Counted from the first letter of the stretch, positions 9,701 to 20,089 are shown. The stretch: 64,000 nt of DNA from Betaproteobacteria bacterium (GCA_013298145.1 JAAFJO010000001.1:1-64000); one strand, 5' to 3'. A program made the numbers and translations. Notes: a model not told the origin generated them from the letters alone.

Positions 9701-10689
9701 TAAGCGCGACGTGCGGCAAGCGCTTCTTTGCTGTCGTCCTTGGGGTCGGATTTTGGGTGAAGGAGGCCGCGTTCTTCGACGCTGAACACAAAGATCAGGC
9801 GATAGATGAGCCGCAGCAGTTGCTGAAAGTAGGCGTCTTTGCTTAGTTCGCCGCTGTGCAACGCGGTGCGCAAGGACTCGTTGGCGGGGTGCTGGATAAA
9901 GCCCTCACCCAGAATCAGCAAGGCATCGGTGACGCCCAGGCGCAGCCCGTCGCGCACGCGGGTACCTTCCTCCTGCCCGGCGGCACGCCATTTTTCCCAA
10001 ACGCATTCCGTAGGACTGCCAGCCGAGCGGCTGGCGTGCAGCAAGCGCCAGACGTTGGCGAACTCGGCATAGCGCTGGCCACCTAGTAGATCGGCCAGGT
10101 CGATCTCCAAAAAGCTGGGGCGAGTCAGCGTGGCGGCGTCGCGCAATAAGCGCAAAGTCTTGCCGTTGCAGGCGATGCCCCAGACGTGGTCAGGGCTGGC
10201 ATTGAGCAATTCTTGCGTCAGCATGAAGGCCGACTTCTTGCGCACGCCTGCACCGGCGATGGCAAATCGAGCATCGGGTTCATGCAAAGCCTGCGTATGA
10301 GGTGCTACCACCACCGGTACGCTACCGGCCAAATGGCTGACCGGGTAGTGACGTTCGCCTAGGGCGATGCCTCCGCAGGGTTGAAGGTTGGTATAGCCGA
10401 AGGCGTCGCGCAGCAGTTCTTGCACAAAACTGTGGGTGAGCGTAGTGGCGTCTATATCCGTCCGCTCAAATTGGGCGGCGAAGTGCTTCCATTGTGCGCA
10501 GGCGATTTGGAAGGCGCGGCTGTAGTCGTCTTTGAGCTTGAGTCCTTTGGGCGTGCCGTAGTCGGCTTCGGTTTGCCATTGGGCGCTACCAAGCGCGGCT
10601 TTCTCCAGCTGATCAGGCAGGAACAAGCCGCCTTCCAACGTCAGCGTTGGCAGGTTCAGCGCGGCTTGGGCTTTCCGTAGTTTCTTCAT
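6703..10689 (-). CDS. Large Eco57I-like N6-adenine DNA methyltransferase (DrmMI-like)
   Basis: The protein is 1,328 residues. Motif I ([19 protein letters not shown]) is near residue 513 and the catalytic motif IV NPPW near 784, the order of gamma-class adenine methyltransferases; a target-recognition-type region follows. The first 300 residues resemble the N-terminal part of Eco57I/type IIL-like enzymes, but I see no PD-(D/E)XK site in them, so it is probably a methylase only. In class 1 DISARM an adenine methyltransferase (DrmMI) pairs with an SNF2 helicase, as here, and marks host DNA as self. The start at 10689 lies 24 bases after the SNF2 helicase stop and follows AGGGATAAC. The recognition sequence cannot be predicted. 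Confidence 0.88.
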   Translation of the reverse strand: MKKLRKAQAALNLPTLTLEGGLFLPDQLEKAALGSAQWQTEADYGTPKGLKLKDDYSRAFQIACAQWKHFAAQFERTDIDATTLTHSFVQELLRDAFGYTNLQPCGGIALGERHYPVSHLAGSVPVVVAPHTQALHEPDARFAIAGAGVRKKSAFMLTQELLNASPDHVWGIACNGKTLRLLRDAATLTRPSFLEIDLADLLGGQRYAEFANVWRLLHASRSAGSPTECVWEKWRAAGQEEGTRVRDGLRLGVTDALLILGEGFIQHPANESLRTALHSGELSKDAYFQQLLRLIYRLIFVFSVEERGLLHPKSDPKDDSKEALAARRAYAEGYAMARLRDLCLKRRARNRFDDHWQALRIVFKGLSEGESRLALPALGGLFATSQCPALDAASLDNAHLLAAMQNLRWASHKGVLAPVDYRNMGPEELGSVYESLLELVPEIDLPARKFGFVGLTSEGSTAGNARKLSGSYYTPDSLVQELIKSALDPVIEQRIAAQPESPVEALLAIRVIDPACGSGHFLLAAARRLAEKLAQLRAGLVNADGEQTEQDFRHALREVVSRCIFGVDRNPMAIELARTALWLEGFEEGRPLGFLDHHLQVGDALLGLTDLKMLELGIAKDAFKPLSGDDKEVCKQLAKANAAALKDLEKKRKARAFGQLDVASSPDSGLEPLQALEALPENTTQEIAKKEAEYLAFLGQAKNSRIAHAADLLLGAYLLPKREGDETRTPTSATLYFTLLGDALSAAQQTALAAAQTACAEARVLHWPLAFPQVFASGGFDCVLGNPPWERIKLQEEEFFATRHRDVGEAKNKAERSQRIQWLAEGMLAKHLFPQLEHAPHECEAEQRLYAEFISARRTAEATSVFMHVGEPDGGRYPLTGVGDVNTYALFAETIHQITHSSGRAGFIVPTGIGTDDSTKAFFGEITQKGRLISLFDIENRDKLFGAVDSRMKFCLLTLGQAEAAEFVCFATQVHQLSDPRRRFTLTPDEFRLINPNTLTCPVFRSERDAELTKKLYRAAPVLIREAVWQGEGKGAQLIETEQNPWGISFMRQLDMANDSHLFLDKPASDSLPLYEAKMIHQFDHRWATYTAAGDSRDVTESEKANPGYAVTPRYWMSKAEVQERLIKRDREGNVFWSWDRQWLMGWRDICRATDERTVIASVVPRVGVGNNLPLMLFAERENPQEYALLLGNLCALAFDFVARHKTGGTHMNYFIYKQLPVLTPEHYSETDLAFIAPRVLELTYTAHDLKPWAQDLGFEGEPFTFNPTRRAQLRAELDAYYAKLYGLTRDELRYILDPADVMGEDYPSETFRVLKSKEQKEFGEYRT

Positions 10690-10713
10690 GTTGTTATCCC
10701 TGGTGGCCGCCCG

Positions 10714-13494
10714 TTAGAGTGAATCGGGCAGTAACACATACACGCCCATCACATCGACCGGCAGGCAGGCGCTCACGCTGTATTGCCCCACATCACGGGC
10801 GGCTTCGCGCACACGCTGATGGTCGGCCAGTAGCGCTTCGGCACGTCGGGTGGCCAAGGCTTGTAGTTGCTTCGGGTGGTTTTGCAGAAATTCCAGCGCG
10901 GTACGGATTTCACGCTGCATGGCTTCTGGTGGCAGATTGCCGCTGGGCGTACATTCCAGCAGTCTCGCCACGGCATCCCCTTCCAGCCACTGGGGATTGC
11001 TGCGGCCTGCAACGCCCAAGGCCACCGTTTCTTCGGCCATCATCTGAAAAGGCTGGCGTCGGCGCACATAGCTCAACTGATGGCGCAGGCGCAGCAAATA
11101 CACGGTGGTCACCACTTCGACCGCATCGGTAAGCGTGGCGGCACAGCGTGCGGCAATCGCCTGCTCGCCAGACAAGCTGGCTTCTAACAAGTGCTCAGCC
11201 AGTAGGCTGACCAGCGGGTGACTGCGGTGCAATTCGTTGAAATTCAGCTGTACCGGTTTGGCGATGCCCTCGTCAGCCAGCCGTTGGCGCAGCGCCTCGG
11301 GCAAGTGCTGCGGTAAGAAGCGGAATTGCTCTTTGCGGGTGGGCTCCAGTGGTGCGTTGAGACGTGCGCAGGCGCTTTGCACGAAGCGCTGCACATCAGC
11401 CTGAGTCCCAAGGGCTTCTTGCTGCTTTTGCCACTCGGGTAGCACCTCATCCGGGCGAATACGGCGCTGAGCAAATACAGTACGATTGGCCTTGGCCTTT
11501 TCCAGCGCGTCTTGCCACTGGGCATGCAGCGGTTGGAGGATACGTTCGGGTTCACCAAAGTCAAAGCTACCTTGATCCGGTCGACGGCTGTCGCTGCGCT
11601 TCATGAGTGCGGCTTTGACCAGCGCCTGATTGATGCGAGCTTCGTCTTCCGGCATGGGCACCAGCACACCCAATTCTTTCTGGATGGTTTCGCCCTTGCG
11701 CAAAATGACGTTCAGGACAAAACCATCCACAGGGTTGTCCTGCCCGTAGAGTATGGTGCAGCGCACGTCAGCGGACTGCTGACCAAAACGGTCGACGCGC
11801 CCCTCGCGTTGTTCGTGGCGGGTTGGGTTCCAGGCCAGATCATAGTGAACCACTGCTGTGAAAAGGTGCTGCAGGTTGATGCCTTCGGACAGGCAGTCGG
11901 TAGCCACCAGAATGCGCGTGTCTCCTTCTTCCATGGACTCGACGCGCTCTCGCCGTTCCTCTGGTGTGTATTCACCGGTGATGGATTCGATGGTCGCGCC
12001 GGGGATGGCTTTACGCAGCTGGTCAGCCACGTAGTGAGCGGTGGCGATATAGCGGCAGAACACCACCGGGTGGTAGCCGTCTTTCACCAGCGCCTCGATA
12101 TGCCGGATCAGTGCCGCCAATTTGGGATCACCGTCTTTGCCGGAAAGGCGCTCCGCCTCTTCGATCAGGCTTTGCAGACGGCTGGCTTCTTCCAGTTGGG
12201 CTGGGGGTTCCAGATCGTTGCTGTCGAGGTCATCGGCTTCGCCGTCGTGGAGGCGCTCGTCGGCCAGCAGGTCGTCTGTTTCAAGGCTGCCTTCCAGTCG
12301 CGTGGTGAGGGCTTTGACGGCGGCGGCGGGTGACGATGCAACACAACGCAATAAGGCAAGCGTGGCGTACCAGATCAGGCGACCACGGCCTTCGCCTTGC
12401 TGTTCGATGGTTTCAGCCAGCTCGCGGCAATAGTCCTGTACCGAATCAAAAAACGCCCCCCAGTCGCCGCTCAGTTGGTAGGTCACTTCGGTCTTCATGC
12501 GACGGGGAAAGCCGCGGCCGTCACCGGTTTCTGCCTGCCATTCGACAATGTCTTTGCGACGGCGTTGAACGAAATGCCGTGCAAGTTCTTGGCGCAGCGG
12601 ATCGTTGGCAGACGTTCTGGTCTGGAGCGCGACAAAGCGCGGATCGAGCAAGGACAGCAGGTTGTAAAAAGCCACCTCGTCACCAGAGTGAGGGGTAGCG
12701 GTGAGCAAGATCAGGTGTCGGCCTTCGTCCTTCACCAGTCGCTGCAGCAGCTCAAAGCGCAATTGCTTTCCCGCACCGCTGCTGGCGCAGGTGTGGGCTT
12801 CGTCAACAATCACGCATTCCGGCGCAATAGCCAGGAAGTGTTCACGGTGGCGTTCGCTCTTGATGTAATCAAGGCTCACCACCACGACTGGGTAGTGATC
12901 AAACAGACTGACGCCATGGGGAATATCGCGCTCGATACGCGCGGCCGACGCCGAGGTCAGCGCAACCGCAGCTAAGTTAAAGCGGGTTTCCAGTTCGCTT
13001 TGCCATTGCTCAACCAAGTGTGGAGGGCAAAGCACGGCGAGTCGTGCAATCTCGCCACGATCCATCAGCTCACGTGCGATCAGCCCGGCTTCGATGGTTT
13101 TGCCGATACCCACGTCGTCGGCAATCAGGAGGCGCACCGTGGTCAGTCGCAGCGCCATCAACAGCGGCACCAACTGGTAACCACGCGGCTCCACCGCGAT
13201 GTTTCCAAACGAACGGAACGGGCCACCGCCCGCCCGCAGCTTGAGGCGCAGCGCGTCGCGCAGCAGGAGTGCTGCCGCGTGGTTTCCGGCGTGCTCTGGC
13301 TGTGGCCAGGGAAAGGTGGCAGGCTCAACGGGCTGCAGCTCGAGTTCTGGAATCAGGGCAATAGTGTCATCGTCCGCGCTGCCAAGCGGGCGAAGGCGCA
13401 GCCAGTCACGCCGGGATTCGCTTTGCACTACCCATTCGCGCCCACGGGCACGAACCAGGTTGCCGGGCATGAAATCATGTTCAAGCTGGGTCAT
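10714..13494 (-). CDS. SNF2-family helicase/translocase (DrmD-like)
   Basis: The protein is about 926 residues. SF2/SNF2 motifs in order: Walker A DDVGIGKTIEAGL near residue 124, DEAH box VDEAHTC near 227, LLTATPHSG, and motif VI REGRVDRFGQQ near 562. The long C-terminal part has no nuclease motif I can see. SNF2 proteins of this shape (HepA-like) are DNA translocases; the class 1 DISARM member is DrmD. The ATG at 13494 lies 13 bases inside the upstream helicase gene, so the two are coupled. Another ATG at 13503 in the same frame is possible. Its partner is most likely the methyltransferase encoded next. Confidence 0.88.
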   Translation of the reverse strand: MTQLEHDFMPGNLVRARGREWVVQSESRRDWLRLRPLGSADDDTIALIPELELQPVEPATFPWPQPEHAGNHAAALLLRDALRLKLRAGGGPFRSFGNIAVEPRGYQLVPLLMALRLTTVRLLIADDVGIGKTIEAGLIARELMDRGEIARLAVLCPPHLVEQWQSELETRFNLAAVALTSASAARIERDIPHGVSLFDHYPVVVVSLDYIKSERHREHFLAIAPECVIVDEAHTCASSGAGKQLRFELLQRLVKDEGRHLILLTATPHSGDEVAFYNLLSLLDPRFVALQTRTSANDPLRQELARHFVQRRRKDIVEWQAETGDGRGFPRRMKTEVTYQLSGDWGAFFDSVQDYCRELAETIEQQGEGRGRLIWYATLALLRCVASSPAAAVKALTTRLEGSLETDDLLADERLHDGEADDLDSNDLEPPAQLEEASRLQSLIEEAERLSGKDGDPKLAALIRHIEALVKDGYHPVVFCRYIATAHYVADQLRKAIPGATIESITGEYTPEERRERVESMEEGDTRILVATDCLSEGINLQHLFTAVVHYDLAWNPTRHEQREGRVDRFGQQSADVRCTILYGQDNPVDGFVLNVILRKGETIQKELGVLVPMPEDEARINQALVKAALMKRSDSRRPDQGSFDFGEPERILQPLHAQWQDALEKAKANRTVFAQRRIRPDEVLPEWQKQQEALGTQADVQRFVQSACARLNAPLEPTRKEQFRFLPQHLPEALRQRLADEGIAKPVQLNFNELHRSHPLVSLLAEHLLEASLSGEQAIAARCAATLTDAVEVVTTVYLLRLRHQLSYVRRRQPFQMMAEETVALGVAGRSNPQWLEGDAVARLLECTPSGNLPPEAMQREIRTALEFLQNHPKQLQALATRRAEALLADHQRVREAARDVGQYSVSACLPVDVMGVYVLLPDSL

Positions 13495-16400
13495 TGTTTT
13501 TCTCATCGTTGCCGAACACATCGTCATGCGCGGCAAATTGCGCTTGCCATTGCGATGGGTCGGAAAAGTTCAGCACTTGCCAGCCTTTGTCTGTCAGCAG
13601 GGCAGCCGTCTCGGATTCAATCGCATCAAGAAATACCAGGGCGCGGGCCGACTTGTATTGGCCCGCAGCCGTTGCCGCGCCGTGATTGACGGATACCTGC
13701 AAGGCATCTGGACGACGCAAGCCTGCGGCGCTCAACGCTTCTAGCCATAGCTGGAGTCGATCATTGTTCGTTTCACTCGCTGGTTTTGGTGGCGGCACCC
13801 GCTTCGGCTTTACTTCAGCATTTGCCAGCGCCACCAGCACCTTGAGCGCGTCCACATTGCGACGGTTGATGTTCTCATGGTCCGGCTGATTGAAGTAGGA
13901 CAGCAAGCATTGATAACACCCGGCTTCGCAGATGTGATTCCCCAGCGCATTGGTTTGCTCCAGCGCCGACAAATCTTCCAGTTTCCATGGACCTTCCGGC
14001 GTGTTGTGGTGGAGGAGTTTGAGTGCGTTGCTTGCGACTTGTGCCAGGCTGGCCGGGTCGCTCGCAATGCGGGTGAGCACACCGGCTCCCCCTTCGGCTG
14101 CCTCGTAGAACATCAGAGCACGACGCTCGTCAGCTTTCGGCAATGGTTCCGCAACGAGTTCAGACTCTTCAATTTGAAACGTCATCTCAATGCCGCGCTT
14201 GAGCGCGGCCTGCAAGGTTGCCATGGCCTCAAGCGACAAGGGATGCGCTGGCTTCAAGATCAAGAGGTTGCGATGATCCTCGACGAAGGGGACAATGCGC
14301 TGATTTGGGACCCTGTCTAGCAACCCTTCATCTGTGTCATCTTTTTGTTCGCCACCTGGCTCATCCTGTTTGCTCCAAGTGCCGGTGATCGGGTTGATGT
14401 AGAAGCCGAGCAGTTCCTTATCTTTGCGCCTGCGCCAGCCCCGGTTGATGCGCCACAAGCGGGCAGCTGGTGCATAGGTCAATTCAGCTAAGTCCTCGTT
14501 ACCATGCCGGACATCCGATTTGCGTTGCTGAACTACGTTATCGGGCCCCGGGAGAAATCGGTAGGTGGTCTGCAACTCAAAACCCTGACGCTGACGATCT
14601 TCATCATTGATGGAGATTCGCTCAACAGCGACCGTTTCAACTGTTTCAATACGATACAGCTCGCGCACCCAGTCGTGCTCGGTCAGCAGCGCGTCGCAGT
14701 TCTCACAGCGATTGACCACGGGTTGTGGGCCGCCCACGTCGCCCACGTGCCCGTAGCCGCATTGACTACAAACCAACGAGGAAATGGTGGCAAGCTGACT
14801 GTTGCTAGAAATGTGGTCCGCCGAACCAACGTTCAGCTTAGCGCGTACAACGCGGTACATCCGGCCCTGGTGATAGATCAGGCTGCGTGGGCCGAATTCG
14901 GAGAGCGCCAAGAAGCGGGGGCGACTGACCATGCTTCCCTCATCGTCCTTTCCGGCCGAAGACGAGCCACCGCGCGCGGGAATCCACGCCATGAGTGGGA
15001 GACGCGGGAAGTTGTAGCCTGGTAGGAAGCCCTGACTCGCTAGATATCGGTACGTATAGAAGTCGTTGTTTTGGCTATTGCCGGTTTTCAGCAAAACGGC
15101 GTATTGTCGGGCGGCGTCGCCGTAGCGACGTTGGGCGTTCTGGCGCTCACCGTGCGATGCGGTGTGGCTTTTGACGATCTGGTCTGCCATGTTCATTTGT
15201 GTGCGCGTGGCGTCAAACAAAACCCGCCAACGTTCGAGGGCATCTGAGAATGCCTGTGGCGCGCGCTCAATGACCTTCTGAACGTAATCTGAATTGAACC
15301 AATCGCTGCCTGCTAGTTCCTGCCGGAGTTGGGCGATGACTCGCGCAGCGCTAGCCTGGGCACGCTGTGTGGCTGCCGGGTCATGGAGTGCATCGTGGTA
15401 GGACTTAGTCAGCGGTTTGGCCGGTTGGTCAAGATCCAGCATGGGCGCGATGCTTACATCGAGTGCAATGTGGGCATTTGCCAGCCATACCGCCTGCAGA
15501 TGACTTTCAACGAGATCGCGGTTGGCCAGATCCAGCGTCGGCGCGCGGACGATGCCGTGCACCATTTCGCTGGCGTGCTGAAAAAACCACTGGTCATGCG
15601 GGCTTAAGGACGCACAATACGTGACCACGAGGGCCTGCTGACCGGATCGGCCTGCACGTCCACTGCGCTGTGCGTAATTGGCGGGCGTAGGCGGCACATT
15701 ACGTAAGTACACGGTATTTAGCGCCGAGATATCAACCCCTAACTCCATAGTGGGAGAACAGAACATGACAGGCAGACGCTCAAGCGGTGCCTCATGCGCA
15801 GGGTTGTCAGCCCACTCCTTGCGATCCTTCTCTGTGTACCGGAAGCGTTGTTCAAGCAGCTGCCGCCGCTCTGCATCAACTTGGGCCGTGTGTTCTTGCG
15901 CCTCAAATTCAAACAGGGGATGAGATTGTTGGCGCAACAGATCGGAGATATTCAGGTAGAGCGTGCGAAAGAATTGGTTCGTACGCGAGTCTTGAACATC
16001 ACCAGACAAGTTCGGCAAACACCACTCGAGTGCAGACGCATTCAATCGCCAACCAACAAGCTGTTGATCAATCGAATGCTTCTGGACATAACCGTACAGG
16101 ACTGACGACTGCAGCAGCGCTTCAACTAGTTCGACCCAGTCGGAGTCGCTCCAGCTTGCGACCTGACCGGCAAAGGCAGTCTCTCGCCACAACGACGCAC
16201 TCTTAATGTCGCGGAGCAATCGCGAGCGGGGTCCGCCCGTGACAAGATCTGCTCTCGGTTTTCCTTTGTACTCGGGACGTTTGCCAAGGATTAGGAATTT
16301 CGCAGTTTCCAACTGCTCGTCGGGCGCGAAAGCCCAGCGCTCGTTCAGATATGCGAATGCGCTGGTTCGTGCTTTGTCTTGTTCGACCGAATCCAGGTAG

Positions 16401-18775
16401 CGCGTTTCAAGGCACAGCCCTCGACGCATCGAGTCGAAAACAAGTCGGCACAACTTTGCGCGATTCGCTGCACTCAATTTCGCTAGCGTGCTATTTTTTC
16501 CAAATGCAGCAGCGTCAGCACAGAACTGATCCAGACTGCGGTAATTGATCGCCAGCAGCCCCAATTGATCTAGGTTCGGATTGTTGAATCGCCAACCACG
16601 CCGAAGGTCGCGCAGCAAGCGGTAGCCGATGATATAGCGCAGTGTGCGTTGAGCTTCTTGGCGCGCCAGCCCCATGAGCTTGGGTGTGCGCAGGTATTCG
16701 ACCAATGTGATTTCGTCTACCCGATCAAAGCCGAGCGCCTTGAAAACAGCATCGGATAACTGCTCTTCACTCAACGCTCCGTTGCTGTTCTGCAAAGCCC
16801 CAATGAGACCTGCTCGCAATGTCAGCAAAAAAACGAAGTCATTGAAGTGCCCGGCCTGCAGTGCGGCATCCTGACGGTTATCAGTAAATCCAAGGAGCTT
16901 ACGAGGGTCGGGCTGGCCGCTAGCGGGGGTTGCTTCATTGAAGAGTTGACGCAGTGCCGTCAACGTCAGGATCGTGGTGGCAGATGATCGCCCCTCGCCT
17001 GAAAGACTCGCGAGGCGATTGATGTCCTTGCCGTGCGCCTCATGTAGTTGGCCGCAATTCAAACAGAAGCGAAACTTCCCGGGGATGTACCAGAACGACT
17101 CGCCCTTTCCTTCGCTTCCTTGAACGTCGATATTAACGTTGTAGGGTACGGCCTTTTTGTAGTTCTGTTTGATCTTGGGTTGATCGCGGCTCAGGTCCAA
17201 CCAGGTTTCTGGCAAGTCTTCAATGCCACCGCGAAAGGGCAAATTTGGTGTTGCCGGACATAGAAATCCGTGGTGAACTTCTTCGTTATCGTCCGCCGTT
17301 ATGTCATCAATTTCCCGCGGTGTATAGGTTGTCGGCGCTCGACTTGACTGCCAAACCGGCAGATATTCTTGCCCACAGTCTCGGCAAAAATGCACCGGAT
17401 AGAGCTGAGCGCCTTCAGCCTGACGGCCTGGAGCGAAGCGCTGTGCATCCAGCGTGACATGACGAGTTGTTTGCGCTTCTAGCGTGGTCAATACCTTGCC
17501 AGGGCCACTAATGAACTGGTGTAACTTAAAGGCGAACGGCGGTCGCCCCTGTGGTGTCTTGACCTCATGAGCGGCCACTAGAAACTGCTGTAGAGCGTTT
17601 CGCGCCACCTCAATTTCGCAACTAGCATCCTTGGCCAGTATTTCACTGGCAGCCTGGATGGTTATCGGTTTTGCTCGGCGTGGCGGCTCGTTATCCGACA
17701 GTTCAATTCCGAGATTGAGTTCGACCCAGATCGAGAGCGGATCAATTCGAAACGCATCAAAATCTGCCCATGCGAATTGACTACGCGTCACTGCGACAGC
17801 CAATTCGGCCTGCACGGCAGCTACATCTTTCAGTGGATCGGTGACGCGCTCTAGCGTTTCACCAATGACGTCTTGCTCACTGATGTTCGAACCAAATAGC
17901 TTACTGGCAACCTCCGCGACGGTTTTGTTTCGATCTGCCAAGCTTCCCGTGCTCGACATGGTGGCCGATGTGCCGATACAGACAAGCTCGTCGGCCTGCA
18001 GGCGCTCTCGTAGCCGACGCACCAGCAACGCCACATCGGCTCCTTGACGGCCACGGTACGTGTGAAGCTCGTCGAGAACTAGAAACTCCAGACCTTGGCA
18101 GTGATCCACGACACGCCGATCCACCTCATCAAAGCGAGTCAGAATGAGCTCCAGCATCATGAAGTTAGTGAGCAGGATGTCGGGTGGGTTGTCCGCGATT
18201 GCATCGCGTTCCGGCTTTGACTCTTGCCCGGTGTAGCGTGCGACAGTAAATGGCTGTTGCCCCGGAAGATAGCCGTAAAGAAATTTCTCGAGTTCTTCTA
18301 GTTGACTATTTGCAAGCGCATTCATCGGGTAGATGACGATAGCGCGAGTCCGTGCGGCTTTGTCGCAGCCTTTTGCCTTCAATATCCGATCAATGACAGG
18401 AATGAAGAAAGACAAGGACTTGCCGGAGCCGGTGCCTGTCGTGACAACGTAACTCTGTTTGCCCTGTGCCTTCGCTAACGCTTGCATCTGATGCGCATAG
18501 AGATGCAGCGGCTGGGCATTGCCCTCTGTCTTACCAACTTGAAATAGATCTGCGCAAGCGCTGTGCAGGACACCCTCTTTAACTAGTTGTTGTACTGTAC
18601 CTTTGCGCTGATAGTTTGGGTTGATTTGGACGAGCGGTTCTGGCCAATAGCGTCCATCAGCGTATTGCCGTTCAACTTCATCCCTGATGTCTGATGCGGC
18701 AATTCTCGAAAAACTTCGCGAAAACGAGCTGTAGTCACTAATGAGTTGGTCACGAAAGCCAAATACGTTGTTCAT
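13481..18775 (-). CDS. DEAD/DEAH helicase fused to DUF1998-like domain (DrmA+DrmB-like or DruE-like)
   Basis: The protein is 1,764 residues. Walker A VVTTGTGSGKS is near residue 110, DEAH-type VLDELHTYRG near 230, CIGTSATMSS after it, and motif VI YAQRSGRAGRSGQ near 1035. A four-cysteine zinc-binding pair (CSQCG...CENC) lies near 1335-1361. The end carries DUF1998-type signatures: YEAAEGGAGVL and CEAGCYQCLLSYFNQ near 1613. In DISARM the helicase (DrmA) and the DUF1998 protein (DrmB) are separate; Druantia DruE is a single large helicase with DUF1998. It is the first gene of the array, with only 28 bases between its ATG and an IS element, so its native promoter may have been displaced. Confidence 0.85.
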   Translation of the reverse strand: MNNVFGFRDQLISDYSSFSRSFSRIAASDIRDEVERQYADGRYWPEPLVQINPNYQRKGTVQQLVKEGVLHSACADLFQVGKTEGNAQPLHLYAHQMQALAKAQGKQSYVVTTGTGSGKSLSFFIPVIDRILKAKGCDKAARTRAIVIYPMNALANSQLEELEKFLYGYLPGQQPFTVARYTGQESKPERDAIADNPPDILLTNFMMLELILTRFDEVDRRVVDHCQGLEFLVLDELHTYRGRQGADVALLVRRLRERLQADELVCIGTSATMSSTGSLADRNKTVAEVASKLFGSNISEQDVIGETLERVTDPLKDVAAVQAELAVAVTRSQFAWADFDAFRIDPLSIWVELNLGIELSDNEPPRRAKPITIQAASEILAKDASCEIEVARNALQQFLVAAHEVKTPQGRPPFAFKLHQFISGPGKVLTTLEAQTTRHVTLDAQRFAPGRQAEGAQLYPVHFCRDCGQEYLPVWQSSRAPTTYTPREIDDITADDNEEVHHGFLCPATPNLPFRGGIEDLPETWLDLSRDQPKIKQNYKKAVPYNVNIDVQGSEGKGESFWYIPGKFRFCLNCGQLHEAHGKDINRLASLSGEGRSSATTILTLTALRQLFNEATPASGQPDPRKLLGFTDNRQDAALQAGHFNDFVFLLTLRAGLIGALQNSNGALSEEQLSDAVFKALGFDRVDEITLVEYLRTPKLMGLARQEAQRTLRYIIGYRLLRDLRRGWRFNNPNLDQLGLLAINYRSLDQFCADAAAFGKNSTLAKLSAANRAKLCRLVFDSMRRGLCLETRYLDSVEQDKARTSAFAYLNERWAFAPDEQLETAKFLILGKRPEYKGKPRADLVTGGPRSRLLRDIKSASLWRETAFAGQVASWSDSDWVELVEALLQSSVLYGYVQKHSIDQQLVGWRLNASALEWCLPNLSGDVQDSRTNQFFRTLYLNISDLLRQQSHPLFEFEAQEHTAQVDAERRQLLEQRFRYTEKDRKEWADNPAHEAPLERLPVMFCSPTMELGVDISALNTVYLRNVPPTPANYAQRSGRAGRSGQQALVVTYCASLSPHDQWFFQHASEMVHGIVRAPTLDLANRDLVESHLQAVWLANAHIALDVSIAPMLDLDQPAKPLTKSYHDALHDPAATQRAQASAARVIAQLRQELAGSDWFNSDYVQKVIERAPQAFSDALERWRVLFDATRTQMNMADQIVKSHTASHGERQNAQRRYGDAARQYAVLLKTGNSQNNDFYTYRYLASQGFLPGYNFPRLPLMAWIPARGGSSSAGKDDEGSMVSRPRFLALSEFGPRSLIYHQGRMYRVVRAKLNVGSADHISSNSQLATISSLVCSQCGYGHVGDVGGPQPVVNRCENCDALLTEHDWVRELYRIETVETVAVERISINDEDRQRQGFELQTTYRFLPGPDNVVQQRKSDVRHGNEDLAELTYAPAARLWRINRGWRRRKDKELLGFYINPITGTWSKQDEPGGEQKDDTDEGLLDRVPNQRIVPFVEDHRNLLILKPAHPLSLEAMATLQAALKRGIEMTFQIEESELVAEPLPKADERRALMFYEAAEGGAGVLTRIASDPASLAQVASNALKLLHHNTPEGPWKLEDLSALEQTNALGNHICEAGCYQCLLSYFNQPDHENINRRNVDALKVLVALANAEVKPKRVPPPKPASETNNDRLQLWLEALSAAGLRRPDALQVSVNHGAATAAGQYKSARALVFLDAIESETAALLTDKGWQVLNFSDPSQWQAQFAAHDDVFGNDEKNNDPA

Positions 18776-18803
18776 CGATCAATCGTCTCGTCAATAGTAG
18801 AAA

Positions 18804-18825
18804 TGGTCCCGTTGGGCTAGACAGT
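18804..18825. repeat. Left terminal inverted repeat of the IS
   Basis: This 22-base end pairs with 20152-20173 read on the opposite strand, with 16 of 22 positions identical. Confidence 0.75.
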
Positions 18826-18890
18826 TTTCCCCGATGGATAGGTGGGACCTCGGCGTGGGAGTAACGCGGGGCACGCCGATTCGGTTCATT

Positions 18891-19766
18891 CTACGCAGCC
18901 ACTTTCATCGTTGTGGCGGCTTGTTTGGTAGGTGATTCAACGTACGCGCGCTTGGGCGTGCGATCGCCCAGGCTCGTGTGTGGACGTTTGTCGTTGTACC
19001 AAGCGATGTACTCGGCAACGTCGTGCCTCGCTTGGCTCACCGTGTTGTAGGCGCGTTTGTAGATGCGCTCATACTTCACGGTTCGCCAGAAGCGATCAAC
19101 AAAGAAGTTATCTCGTCACCCGCCCGTGCCGTCCATCGAGAGCTTGATGCCGTGTTTCTTGATGGCCTCGGTGAACTCGAAGGCGGTGAATTGACTGCCC
19201 TGATCGGTGTTGACGATCTCAGGCGTGCCGAAGCGGTTAACGGCTTGCTCAACGATCTCTACTGCGAGGTGCGCCTCAAGTGTCGTGCACAGCTTGTGTG
19301 CGAGCACGCGGCAGCTGGCCACGTCGATCAATAGGATCAGATAGACGAAACCGTGGCGCATCGGAACAGAGGTCGTGTCCATCGCCCAGACTTGATTGGC
19401 CTCGCTGATGGCTAAGTATCGCAGCAGATACGGATACGCCGTGTGCCCGCGCCCCCGTGATTTTCTGCTCGTGCCGGGTTTCGGACACAGCGCCTCGATC
19501 CCCATGCGCTGCATCAGCATGGCCACGTGTTTGCGCCTTAGGGGTTCGGCGTCAAGCCAGCGCTTGGCTCCCGCTTGTTGACGCAACATGCGAAGCAAAC
19601 CACGCGTACCCGATTGCTGCTGTTCGAGATGAATCTCATCGATCAGCCGCATCAGCGCAAAATCCCGATCCGAAATCGGTGTGGCTTGGTCGTGCACCGC
19701 CGCGCGGCTCAGATCGAGCAGTTTGGCTTGTCGTGCCACCGACTGTTCGTGGGCCCGGGCAATCAT
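18891..19766 (-). pseudogene. IS3-family transposase OrfB, interrupted by in-frame TGA
   Basis: The rve integrase-type core is visible (ANQVWAMDTTSVPMRHGFVY, then NTDQGSQFTAFEF), followed by SMDGTGG, a TGA at 19116-19118, and the same frame continuing as RDNFFVDRFWRTVKYE up to 18891. In family members this position is normally a Trp in a conserved GxWRDN-type context, so TGG to TGA is the simplest change. The start ATG at 19766 overlaps the stop of orfA. Confidence 0.85.
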
Positions 19767-20089
19767 TTGCCGGCGCTCAGCAACCCGGCTTTGTCGAGCG
19801 CGCCGCTTAAAAAATCAATCTCCAGTGCCTGCTGAGCAATCTTGGCACGCCGTCCCTTCAAATCTACGGCCTCGCTCGCAGTGGCACCCGCTGCACCAAA
19901 CGCACCCGCTGCACGCTCCACGAGCTGCTTCTTTCATTCCATGATTTGATTGGCGTGACCATCAAATCGTTTGCTCAACTCGGCAATCGTTGCGTCCTGT
20001 CCCAGCGCCGCCAACGCGACCTTCGCTTTGAACTCCGGCGACAACTTACGCCGCTGACGACGCACTGCACGCCCGCTCTTCGTTGACAT
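19763..20089 (-). pseudogene. IS3-family transposase OrfA, interrupted by in-frame TGA
   Basis: The frame starts MSTKSGRAVRRQRRKLSPEF, continues with the helix-turn-helix part (DATIAELSKRFDGHANQIME), then has a TGA at 19934-19936 before KKQLVERAAGAFG and ends at 19763. Relatives have NQI-x-E-W-K at this point, so again a TGG codon appears to have become TGA. The rest of the frame is intact to the orfB overlap. Confidence 0.8.

Noticed and set aside
10895..12335. Long plus-strand frames opposite the SNF2 helicase and other large genes
   Set aside because: They mirror the strong codon bias of the minus-strand genes and show no domain of their own.
13481..18775. Calling the helicase DrmA, DrmB or DruE outright
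   Set aside because: Motifs fit all three families and I cannot run profile searches, so no gene symbol is given.
18891..20089. TGA read as tryptophan (alternative genetic code)
   Set aside because: Many other genes in the window end with TGA in the expected place, so the IS codons are better explained as mutations.
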